From NCBI GenBank assembly GCA_036986135.1, contig BTQZ01000047.1, positions 1 through 19,908 of the forward strand: 19,908 bases of DNA, written 5' to 3'. The first letter of the stretch is position 1; every line of letters starts with the position of its first letter. The notes under the pieces were generated by a model, which saw only the letters and a program-made list of their open reading frames with translations, was not told the DNA's origin and ran no database searches. The stretch comes from JADFRG01 sp036986135 (GTDB taxonomy: Bacteria > Chloroflexota > Anaerolineae > Anaerolineales > E44-bin32). Both the position numbers and the translations under genes were made by a program. This document shows, piece by piece, positions 1-6,383 of the stretch.

Positions 1-1886
1 CCTCCAGCCTCGAGCCAGGTCTCCATATTCGGGTAGATATCCTTTGCCCGCACAATCACCAGATGAACCGCAGGAAGCAGAGAGGGAAGCAGCGATCGCC
101 GGCTGGCGGTTGAGAGAACGACGGTTCCCGTATCCGCGAACGCGGCGAGTGAGCCTGTGATCCCTACCTCGGCCTGATCATATTCGGCCAGCAGCTCGCT
201 TCGGCTGCCATCCGCCGGCAACTCAGGCAGTGTGACCTGAAATTCCTCTTCAAGCCGCTGAAGCGCCGTGAAGAGAATCGGTTCGGCCTGGCCCCAGGTC
301 AGCACGCGTGAGGCGCCGAGCACATAGAGCTCGCCAACGATGCGATCGACGGCGTCGCCCTCTGAGCAGCGAAAGACTTCGCCGCCCAGCTCCTTCAGCT
401 CGACCTCGAAATCGTCCACCTTCGACTCATCCAGGTCCTTTACTGATACCGGAATAGTCACGGCGGGCGGCTTGATCTCAGGGCTGCGTGGCTTTGCGTC
501 GAAGCGCATCTTGCGCAATCGTGCACGCAAGGGACGCGTTGAAAATGCAGGAAAATCGCGGAAGTTCGTCCACTCGGCCGCGGGTCCAGGCAAAGACGTG
601 ATCCAGTCTCCCTGCGTTGGCAGGAACCGGGTTGCCAGTGCTGCCAACCGCTGCGCCCAGAGAAATCGGGTGGGGGAACGGGCGAGCCAAGCATAGGTCT
701 TGAGGCCGCGTTCTATCGAGCGGCTTGCATGTGGTGCGATTGCGCGAACCCTCAGCAGCATGCTCGGGATATCGATCCCCACAGGGCAAGCTTCTGCACA
801 CGCGCCACATAAGGAAGAGGCCTTCGCAAGGTGGCCGAATTCGGCAATCCCAAAGAGCGCCGGGGAGACCACGGAGCCGATGGGCCCCGAATAAACGCTG
901 CCGTAGGAATGGCCTCCGGCCTCGCGAAAGACGGGGCAGGCGTTTAGGCAAGCCCCGCAGCGAATGCAATCCAGGGATTCGGCCAGAGGGGTTCCGAGCA
1001 AGGCACCGCGGCCATTATCCACGAGGATCACATGTCGTTCCTCGGCGCCGTCGGGGTCGGTATCGCGGCGTGGGGAATTTATCAGCGAAACGTAGTTGGT
1101 GATCTTCTGACCGGTTGCCGATCGGGGCAGGAGGCGGAGCATGACCGCCAGGTCCGCCATGGCTGGCACCAGGCGCTCGAGCCCCATTACCGCGATGTGC
1201 ACAGGAGGAAGGGAGGTGACCATCCGCCCGTTGCCCTCATTGGTCACCAGGCAGAGCGTCCCGGTTTCTGCCACGCCGAAATTGACCCCTGTGAGCCCAA
1301 TTGGAGCGGTGAAGAACACTTCACGCAGGCTGTTGCGCGCAATGCGGTTGATTTCGGCGACATCTGGCAGCACAGCTTCGCCCAGCTGCCTGCTGAAAGT
1401 TTCGGCAACTTGCTCTTTGGTCAGATGCAGCGCGGGCGTCAGGATATGTGAGGGAGGCTCGCCTCGAAGCTGCACGATGTATTCACCCAGATCGGTCTCC
1501 ACGGCTCGAATGCCCGCCGACGCCAAGGCCTTATTGAGATCGATCTCTTCGGTGACCATTGACTTTGACTTGGCGATGAGTTCCGCGCCGTGCTGCTTTG
1601 CAATCTCGATGACAATTCGGCTGGCCTGTTCCCCGTCTGAGGCGCGGTGCACTTGAAATCCGTTCTCACTCAAACGCTTGGTGAATTCCTCCAGGTGGAC
1701 TGCAAGATTGGAAATCGTCTCGCGGCGAATGGTCTTTGCCCGCTTACGGAGATCCTCCGCATCTGGCAGCTGGCGAAGTGCGGATTCGCGCCGCTCTCGG
1801 CGTGTATCCGCATTTCTGTCGAGCAGCTCCTGCAGCTGTGGGTCTTCGATCGCATTGCGCGCTTTAGTCAGGAAAGGAGAGTTCAT
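1..1886 (-). CDS. lutB: Fused LutB-LutC lactate oxidation iron-sulfur protein (3'-truncated by window edge)
   Basis: Iron-sulfur subunit of the LutABC L-lactate dehydrogenase system, which oxidises lactate to pyruvate in the cytoplasm. Translated from the ATG at 1884-1886 (GGAG five bases upstream), it stays open to the window edge, giving 628 residues with no stop. In order I see an N-terminal LUD domain with ETGTLCLVTNEGNGR near residue 205, a CIRCGACLNACP ferredoxin cluster at C307/C310/C313/C317, and a second CGACAEACPVGI cluster near residue 358. A basic linker near 450-470 follows, then a second LUD domain with DTGTVVLSTASRRS near residue 580. Bacillus LutB is about 480 residues and LutC about 240 and they are separate genes; here the LutC-like domain is fused to the LutB C-terminus. 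It starts 10 bp after the lutA stop and is surely co-transcribed. Family assignment is firm; the lactate substrate is inferred from the family. Confidence 0.9.
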   Translation of the reverse strand, partial: MNSPFLTKARNAIEDPQLQELLDRNADTRRERRESALRQLPDAEDLRKRAKTIRRETISNLAVHLEEFTKRLSENGFQVHRASDGEQASRIVIEIAKQHGAELIAKSKSMVTEEIDLNKALASAGIRAVETDLGEYIVQLRGEPPSHILTPALHLTKEQVAETFSRQLGEAVLPDVAEINRIARNSLREVFFTAPIGLTGVNFGVAETGTLCLVTNEGNGRMVTSLPPVHIAVMGLERLVPAMADLAVMLRLLPRSATGQKITNYVSLINSPRRDTDPDGAEERHVILVDNGRGALLGTPLAESLDCIRCGACLNACPVFREAGGHSYGSVYSGPIGSVVSPALFGIAEFGHLAKASSLCGACAEACPVGIDIPSMLLRVRAIAPHASRSIERGLKTYAWLARSPTRFLWAQRLAALATRFLPTQGDWITSLPGPAAEWTNFRDFPAFSTRPLRARLRKMRFDAKPRSPEIKPPAVTIPVSVKDLDESKVDDFEVELKELGGEVFRCSEGDAVDRIVGELYVLGASRVLTWGQAEPILFTALQRLEEEFQVTLPELPADGSRSELLAEYDQAEVGITGSLAAFADTGTVVLSTASRRSLLPSLLPAVHLVIVRAKDIYPNMETWLEAG

Positions 1887-1896
1887 TTAGCTCCGA

Positions 1897-2625
1897 TCAT
1901 CGCAGGCCAGGTTTCCGACCGGTTAGCGCTTGCGAGAGGTGAGAGCAGCGCAGGGAGGATCCCGCGCGTCGAAGGCCGCCTTCGATTTGCATCAGGCAGC
2001 TCGTGTCACAACCGACCACGACCTCCGCTCCTGAATCCTCGATCTGCCGGATCACGCGCGTGAGCATCTCCCCTGAAATTGGGGCGTGATCCACCGAAAA
2101 TAGCCCGCCGAAGCCGCAGCAATCCGGTTCCAGGCGCTGAACTGAACTCCCTGGTATCGCATTCAGCAATTCGATCGGCTGCCGATCTACTCCCAGCCCT
2201 CGGAGAAGGTGGCAGGAGGGATGGTAGGCGAAGAACCTCGCATCGGGAGCCGCCAGATCAGCGATCATCATCTGGTCGATCAGGAACTCGCTCAGCTCAT
2301 AGGTCCGCTCTGCCAATGCGCGCGCCTGCCGCAGCGCCCTGGGATCCTTGGCGAACAGCTCAGGGTAGCGGTGCCGAATCATGTCGGCGCAGGAGCCAGA
2401 GGGTACGACGACCGGGGCTTCATCCGAGAAAGCTTCGAGGGTGTGGGCGGCAAGCGCGCGGGCCTCAGCCGGATAACCAGCATTCAGCAGCGGCTGGCCG
2501 CAGCAGGTCTGTGCAGCTGGAAAGGTGGGACTCGCGCCGGCCTTCACCAGAACTTCCACGGTCGCTTCGCCGACTTCCGGGAAGAGACTGTCGACAATAC
2601 AAGTCGCGAGCAGCTGTACCTTCAT
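1897..2625 (-). CDS. lutA: LutA, cysteine-rich (Fe-S) lactate oxidation subunit
   Basis: CCG-domain subunit of the lactate utilisation complex, related to heterodisulfide reductase HdrB and GlpC. The 242-residue product (Bacillus LutA is about 238) shows the duplicated cysteine module: CCGQPLLNAGY at residue 41 with a later SCHLLRGLG, then CCGFGGLF and CDTSCLMQIEGG in the C-terminal half. These cysteines normally carry a non-cubane [4Fe-4S] cluster. I chose the ATG at 2623-2625 because AGGTGA lies just before it. A longer reading frame begins inside the tRNA gene upstream and is an artefact. The TGA stop is followed after 10 bp by the lutB-lutC fusion, so the two form one operon. The gene begins only 45 bp downstream of the tRNA-Pro and may be partly transcribed from the tRNA promoter. 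Confidence 0.93.
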   Translation of the reverse strand: MKVQLLATCIVDSLFPEVGEATVEVLVKAGASPTFPAAQTCCGQPLLNAGYPAEARALAAHTLEAFSDEAPVVVPSGSCADMIRHRYPELFAKDPRALRQARALAERTYELSEFLIDQMMIADLAAPDARFFAYHPSCHLLRGLGVDRQPIELLNAIPGSSVQRLEPDCCGFGGLFSVDHAPISGEMLTRVIRQIEDSGAEVVVGCDTSCLMQIEGGLRRAGSSLRCSHLSQALTGRKPGLR

Positions 2626-2640
2626 GTCACCTAACGTGAA

Positions 2641-2666
2641 AGACCGCCGGATGCTCTCGACGGTCT
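2641..2666 (-). terminator. Weak terminator-like hairpin between tRNA-Pro and lutA
   Basis: On the minus strand AGACCG and CGGTCT form a 6-bp stem around a 14-base loop, followed by only three T residues. It lies just after the 3' end of the tRNA and 16 bases before the lutA start. It may partially separate tRNA and lut transcription, but the T-tract is poor. Confidence 0.3.
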
Positions 2667-2670
2667 CTAG

Positions 2671-2745
2671 TCGGGGCGGGCGGATTCGAACCGCCGACCC
2701 CCTGCACCCCATGCAGGTGCGCTAACCGGGCTGCGCCACGCCCCG
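2671..2745 (-). tRNA. tRNA-Pro (anticodon GGG)
   Basis: A complete cloverleaf folds on the minus strand: acceptor CGGGGCG pairs with CGCCCCG, D-stem GCGC/GCGC, anticodon stem CCTGC/GCAGG around loop ATGGGGT (anticodon GGG), T-arm GGCGG-TTCGAAT-CCGCC and discriminator A. The length is 75 bases. The 3' CCA is not encoded, because the next bases are CTA. The GGG anticodon decodes CCC and CCU proline codons. Confidence 0.95.
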
Positions 2746-2759
2746 ATGTTCCGGCAAGG

Positions 2760-2787
2760 ATTATAGTCCAGAAGCTCAAGATGCCGA
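2760..2787 (-). promoter_or_regulatory. Promoter of tRNA-Pro
   Basis: A perfect TATAAT (2760-2765 on the minus strand) is preceded after 16 bases by TCGGCA (4/6 match to TTGACA). The predicted transcription start falls about 8 bases before the mature tRNA 5' end, as expected for a tRNA promoter. Confidence 0.55.
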
Positions 2788-2829
2788 ATAACGCCGAGTC
2801 GAGCCAAGCGATAAATAAGGTGCCAACGT

Positions 2830-4197
2830 CTAGCTCTCTCCGGTGCCGAACTTCCCCAGGATGCGAGCCGTGTGCTTGGCGCCCTTGACGAAGTTGTCAA
2901 TCACGATGTTTTCGTTCGGGGCATGGGCTTGGGTGCCGGGGTATCCGATCCCTGCCGTTGCCACCGGCAAACCGAGGTCGTGGATAAACGCATGGTTGGG
3001 GCCTGACCCCCCCGTGATAGGTTCAATGATCTGAGGCCTTCCGTAGACTTCCTCGGCAGACGCGACCACCAGCTGCAAGAAAGGATCGTCAGGGTCGGTC
3101 CGACCGGGCGGTCCGCCGCCCAGCCATTCGATTTCAACATTCGCGAATCCGCCCTCGTCGAGATGAGCGCGCAGCTGCTCCAGCACCTCGTCTGGGCGCT
3201 GGTCTGGAACGAGGCGGAAATCCACTTTGGCACTGGCACTCGCCGGTAGTACGGTCTTGCTGCCCTCTCCCTGATACCCGGCGGTGAGCCCACAAACCGT
3301 GCAGGTGGGCACGAACACCATCTCTTTCCGAAGGTCCAAGCCGCCCTCAATGCCTTTGAGATAGGCTTCGATGCCGTAGTGCTCACGGTAATAATCCGTA
3401 GGATCGGGGAGCGCAGAGAGCAGTTCCAGATCCCGCTCCGAGGGCGGGATCACCCGGTCATAGAACCCCGGGAGACGAATGATCTCATCGGTCCCTTTCA
3501 GCGACCGCAAAGCCCAAACGAGATGCCAGGCCGCGTTCTGGAAGATGGATCCGGTCTCGCCAGAATGGGAATCACGTGCGGCGGTCTCAACGCTTAGTTC
3601 TACATAGCATATGCCGCGCATTCCGGCGTACTGGACCGGAACGCCCTCCACGTTCACCGCGCCAAATTCCCAGAGGCATGCGTCCGCCGCGAGCATATCC
3701 TTGTGGTTCCGGATGAAGGCCGGTAGATGCACGCTGCCGATTTCCTCCTCGCCCTCAATGATGAACTTCACATTGCAGGGAAGTTCTCCATCGACTTCAA
3801 GAAGTGAATCGATGGCCGCTAGACGGCACTCTATATGCCCTTTGTCGTCACTCACACCGCGGGCAAACATCAGGCCGCTGCGGCGGCTGGGTTCAAACGG
3901 CGGCGAATCCCAAAGGTCCAAGGGTTCAGGAGGCTGAACGTCGTAATGATTGTATAGAAGCATTGTGCGGTCGCCGCTGCCCGACCGCTCGGCATACACG
4001 ACCGGGTGTCCGTCGGTTGCGATGATTCTCGCCTCAAACCCCCTGTCTTCCAGCATGCCAACCACCAGCACTGCGCATTCGCGCATCGCAGTGCCATGAG
4101 CGGATACGCTCGGTACCGCACACAGATTCCCGAGCTCCTCTAGCGATGCGTCAAGATTGCAATCAATGGATTCATCGATAGCGTTCCAGGACGTCAT
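2830..4197 (-). CDS. M20-family metallopeptidase/dipeptidase (ArgE/DapE/CNDP type)
   Basis: Cytosolic two-metal exopeptidase of the M20 family, cleaving dipeptides or N-acyl amino acids. The 455-residue protein carries the full set of motifs: YNHYDVQPPEP (H84, D86), RGVSDDKG (bridging D117), IIEGEEEIGS (catalytic E151 and adjacent E152) and a C-terminal HAPNEN histidine. The large insertion between them is the lid/dimerisation domain, and the length fits carnosinase-like dipeptidases. I start at 4195-4197, where GGAGG lies five bases before the ATG. The frame remains open to 4368, but that extension runs through the palindromic repeat and is not coding. A TATAAT at 4217-4222 gives it its own promoter. 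No signal peptide is visible. The exact substrate cannot be read from sequence. Confidence 0.92.
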   Translation of the reverse strand: MTSWNAIDESIDCNLDASLEELGNLCAVPSVSAHGTAMRECAVLVVGMLEDRGFEARIIATDGHPVVYAERSGSGDRTMLLYNHYDVQPPEPLDLWDSPPFEPSRRSGLMFARGVSDDKGHIECRLAAIDSLLEVDGELPCNVKFIIEGEEEIGSVHLPAFIRNHKDMLAADACLWEFGAVNVEGVPVQYAGMRGICYVELSVETAARDSHSGETGSIFQNAAWHLVWALRSLKGTDEIIRLPGFYDRVIPPSERDLELLSALPDPTDYYREHYGIEAYLKGIEGGLDLRKEMVFVPTCTVCGLTAGYQGEGSKTVLPASASAKVDFRLVPDQRPDEVLEQLRAHLDEGGFANVEIEWLGGGPPGRTDPDDPFLQLVVASAEEVYGRPQIIEPITGGSGPNHAFIHDLGLPVATAGIGYPGTQAHAPNENIVIDNFVKGAKHTARILGKFGTGES

Positions 4198-4216
4198 TGG
4201 CCCTCCTAACTCGCTG

Positions 4217-4222
4217 ATTATA
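4217..4222 (-). promoter_or_regulatory. Promoter -10 box of the M20 peptidase gene
   Basis: A perfect TATAAT on the minus strand lies 19 bases before the peptidase ATG, leaving room for the GGAGG ribosome site. No good -35 hexamer is present at normal spacing. A perfect 11-base palindrome, GGAACAGTTCC at 4236-4246, occupies that region and could be an operator. Confidence 0.45.
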
Positions 4223-4250
4223 GCCGCGTGAGCGCGGAACAGTTCCTGTG

Positions 4251-4323
4251 TCATTGCGAGGAGCGAAGCGACGAAGCAATCCCCAACGCCCAGCGGGAGA
4301 TTGCTTCGCTTCGCTCGCAATGA
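4251..4323. repeat. 73-bp short palindromic repeat, copy 1
   Basis: An imperfect palindrome begins TCATTGCGAGGAGCG and ends CGCTCGCAATGA, with arms around an AATCCCC-containing centre. It lies in the divergent gap between the M20 peptidase and cyclase genes and can fold into a long hairpin on either strand. A second copy with 7 differences and identical length is at 10784-10856. The type is a widespread REP/MITE-like extragenic repeat, often mistranslated as ...GDCFVASLLAMT. No transposase is nearby. Confidence 0.85.
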
Positions 4324-4378
4324 CATTGGGAGAGAGCGCGCGGTATGGAGCAGGCCGGGCGCATACACGCGAAGCCGC

Positions 4379-4408
4379 TTCGCATTATGTCAGGTTCGAA
4401 TCTATAAT
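4379..4408 (+). promoter_or_regulatory. Promoter giving a probably leaderless mRNA for the cyclase-family gene
   Basis: TTCGCA (4379-4384; 4/6 to TTGACA), an 18-base spacer and a perfect TATAAT (4403-4408). The ATG starts at 4415, only 7 bases after the -10 box, so transcription should begin at or beside the start codon. No ribosome binding site fits in between, consistent with leaderless translation. Confidence 0.55.
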
Positions 4409-4414
4409 GCGCGC

Positions 4415-5047
4415 ATGAGGGTCTATGACATTTCGGTCGGGGTCTCTCCAGAGATTCTGGTCTGGCCGGGCGATCCGCCCGTGAAATTGGAGCGGATCAA
4501 GTCCATAAAGGATGGGGAGCAGGCCAATATCTCCTGGCTCCAGGCCGGTGTCCATGTCGGCACGCATGTCGACGCCCCCCTTCATTTCGTGGAAGGCGGC
4601 CGCAGCGTGGATGCCATCCCATTGAAGTCGCTCATGGGAAGAGCGTATGTAGTCGATCTGAGAAAGGCCGATGTGCTGGATGCCGAAACGCTGAATTCGG
4701 CCCGGATTCCGCCTCGCACCCGACGTCTTCTATTTAAGACCAGAAACTCAGAACTCTGGGCAAAGGGGGAGCGCAGATTTCAGCGGGACTTCGTCGCAGT
4801 GGATGCCAGCGGTGCGGAGTGGCTGGTCAAAAAGGGCGTCCGGCTTGTCGGTGTAGATTACCTTTCCGTAGCGCCCTTCAAAGACGGAGTTGCGACGCAT
4901 CGCATACTCTTAGAAGCCGCAGTGGTAGTCGTGGAAGGTCTGAACCTTGCCCGAGTATCGAAGGGCAGGTATACGCTCTATTGCCTACCGGTGAAGCTGA
5001 TGGGGAGCGATGGCGCGCCCGCGCGCGCGGTCCTGGTAGGAGTCTAG
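4415..5047 (+). CDS. Cyclase-family metal-dependent hydrolase (KynB/isatin-hydrolase-like)
   Basis: A member of the cyclase family (PF04199) that includes kynurenine formamidase KynB and isatin hydrolase; these hydrolyse an amide or ester with divalent metal. The 211-residue protein has the signature HVGTHVDAPLHF (H47, H51, D53, H57 as ligands), the internal GVDYLSVAP segment and the typical ending EGLNL...LPVKLMGSDGAPARAVL. Length matches KynB (about 209). The frame is open upstream through the repeat, but the family N-terminus MRVYDISVGVSPE and the promoter place the start at 4415. It leads a plus-strand operon with a membrane-anchored unknown (24-bp gap) and an aldolase. No other kynurenine-pathway gene is nearby, so the true substrate is open. 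Confidence 0.85.
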   Translation: MRVYDISVGVSPEILVWPGDPPVKLERIKSIKDGEQANISWLQAGVHVGTHVDAPLHFVEGGRSVDAIPLKSLMGRAYVVDLRKADVLDAETLNSARIPPRTRRLLFKTRNSELWAKGERRFQRDFVAVDASGAEWLVKKGVRLVGVDYLSVAPFKDGVATHRILLEAAVVVVEGLNLARVSKGRYTLYCLPVKLMGSDGAPARAVLVGV

Positions 5048-5071
5048 GCTTCGATTCGAACGAGGCGGGAC

Positions 5072-5461
5072 ATGGATTTTTCTAATGTAGTGGGTTTACT
5101 CGCAGCGCTGCTCATCGGGATCGTGATTCTGCTGGTCATATGGGCCGTAGTAGTTCGTCGGAGAAGCGCAGAAATCGAAGCAGGTGAGGTTCCGCCGGAG
5201 TCGCTGGGTGCGGTGTCGGCGGCCAAGTATGAGGCGGACGAGTTGCCGGCCGCCCTCGTGAGTGAACAAATCGAAGAGATGGTGAAGCAGCGCCTGGCGT
5301 CCTATCCAGATCTTGCCGATGTAAAGCTCGACTTTGCGACCGGGTCCGACGAATCCCTGGTGATCTGGGTCGACGACCAGAACTATACCGACATCGATCA
5401 GATTCCGGATGACCGGATACGAGCTGCAATTTCTGAGGCCGTGGAAACCTTCAACCGGTAA
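5072..5461 (+). CDS. Single-pass membrane protein of unknown function
   Basis: I do not recognise this 129-residue protein. It has an N-terminal hydrophobic segment (about residues 5-27, GLLAALLIGIVILLVIWAVVV) followed by a positive RRR, which predicts an N-out/C-in anchor. An acidic soluble domain follows, with an alpha-beta pattern (SEQIEEMVKQRLASYPDLADVKLDF) and a DDQNYTDIDQIPDDRIRAAISEAVETFN ending whose even spacing suggests a real compact domain. The ATG at 5072 is preceded by GAGGCGGGAC. It sits 24 bp after the cyclase gene and 5 bp before the aldolase gene, so it is the middle gene of a three-gene operon. It could tether or scaffold the neighbouring enzymes, but that is only inference. 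Confidence 0.75.
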   Translation: MDFSNVVGLLAALLIGIVILLVIWAVVVRRRSAEIEAGEVPPESLGAVSAAKYEADELPAALVSEQIEEMVKQRLASYPDLADVKLDFATGSDESLVIWVDDQNYTDIDQIPDDRIRAAISEAVETFNR

Positions 5462-5466
5462 TCCAC

Positions 5467-6354
5467 GTGCTTTCCCTGCGCGGCATTCTTCCACCGATCC
5501 CGACCCCCTTTAGGCAGGACGAGTCGCTCGATCTCGACAATCTGAAGGCAAATTTGGCGCGCTGGAACGACGAACCGCTTGCAGGGTATGTCGTGGCCGG
5601 GTCGAACGGAGAGGCAGTGGCGCTGAATTTCGAGGAACGTTTCCAGCTGGTGGCCGCAGCGCGCGCGGCTATCCCTGAGGATCGACTCTTGATCGCGGGC
5701 GCCGGCGCCGAATCCACGCGACAGACAATCAAGCTTGCAGAGGGCATGAGGCGTGAAGGGGCGGATGCAGTGATCGTCGTGACCCCGAGCTACTATGGCC
5801 CACGGCTCGATGACACGGCTCTGCTCGATCACTACCTCAAAGTCGCCGATGCATCGGAGCTACCGGTTGTCCTGTACAACGTGCCTGTGTACACGGGCCT
5901 GGACCTGCCCGCGTCGGTCGTAAGTGAATTGGCAATCCACGAGAACATAATTGGGATCAAAGAAAGCGGCGGGAGTATTGCCAAGATTGATTCAATGGTG
6001 AACGGGACGCCGGCTGATTTTCAGGTGGTCGCAGGCTCGGCGAGCTTTTTCCTGGCGGCACTTGTAGTGGGGGCGGTCGGAGTGGTGCCGGCATTGGGTT
6101 GTCTGGCCGCCGAGCGAATCAGCGCGCTCCTATTGGCCTACGAATCTGGGGATTTGAAATCGGCGCGCGAAATTCAGGCGAGCTTAATTGGCCCGAATGA
6201 GGCCGTCACCTCCAAATTTGGCATTGCGGGGCTAAAGGCGGCCCTCGACCTTATCGGATTCTACGGGGGCCCGGTACGGGGCCCGCTGCAGGCCATCACC
6301 CAGGAGGAGCATACTATGCTTGAGAACGTCCTGGCCGAGGCCGACCTGATATGA
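5467..6354 (+). CDS. DapA-superfamily aldolase, HOGA1-like (4-hydroxy-2-oxoglutarate aldolase)
   Basis: Class I aldolase of the DHDPS/NAL superfamily: Schiff-base K165 in GIKESGG and Y137 in LYNVP. The usual GTTGE loop reads GSNGE (45-49). Segments such as AGAGAEST, VVTPSYY, LPVVLYNVPVYTGLDLP, FQVVAGSA, LIGPNEAVTSKFGIAGLK and GFYGGPVRGPLQ closely resemble, from memory, mammalian HOGA1, which splits 4-hydroxy-2-oxoglutarate into pyruvate and glyoxylate in hydroxyproline breakdown. It is therefore unlikely to be the lysine-pathway DapA. The start is GTG at 5467, five bases after the previous stop, with no clear ribosome site, suggesting translational coupling; homology begins immediately (LRGILPPIPTPF). 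Length of 295 fits the family. It converges with the flavoenzyme gene downstream. Confidence 0.85.
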   Translation: MLSLRGILPPIPTPFRQDESLDLDNLKANLARWNDEPLAGYVVAGSNGEAVALNFEERFQLVAAARAAIPEDRLLIAGAGAESTRQTIKLAEGMRREGADAVIVVTPSYYGPRLDDTALLDHYLKVADASELPVVLYNVPVYTGLDLPASVVSELAIHENIIGIKESGGSIAKIDSMVNGTPADFQVVAGSASFFLAALVVGAVGVVPALGCLAAERISALLLAYESGDLKSAREIQASLIGPNEAVTSKFGIAGLKAALDLIGFYGGPVRGPLQAITQEEHTMLENVLAEADLI

Positions 6355-6383
6355 GCACGCCATCCGGGTCGAGGAAGAGCTAG

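Noticed and set aside
478..969. 163-residue minus-strand frame, and a 139-residue plus-strand frame at 1032-1451
   Set aside because: Both are shadows of lutB-lutC: their sequences are Arg/Pro/Ser-rich with no family features, while the true frame shows ferredoxin clusters and LUD motifs.
2626..2712. N-terminal extension of LutA
   Set aside because: It starts inside the tRNA-Pro gene; LutA similarity begins at MKVQLLATC (2625), which has AGGTGA before it.
4198..4368. N-terminal extension of the M20 peptidase reading frame (57 more residues)
   Set aside because: It translates the palindromic repeat (...GDCFVASLLAMT...) and an AT-rich promoter; a strong GGAGG ribosome site marks the ATG at 4197.
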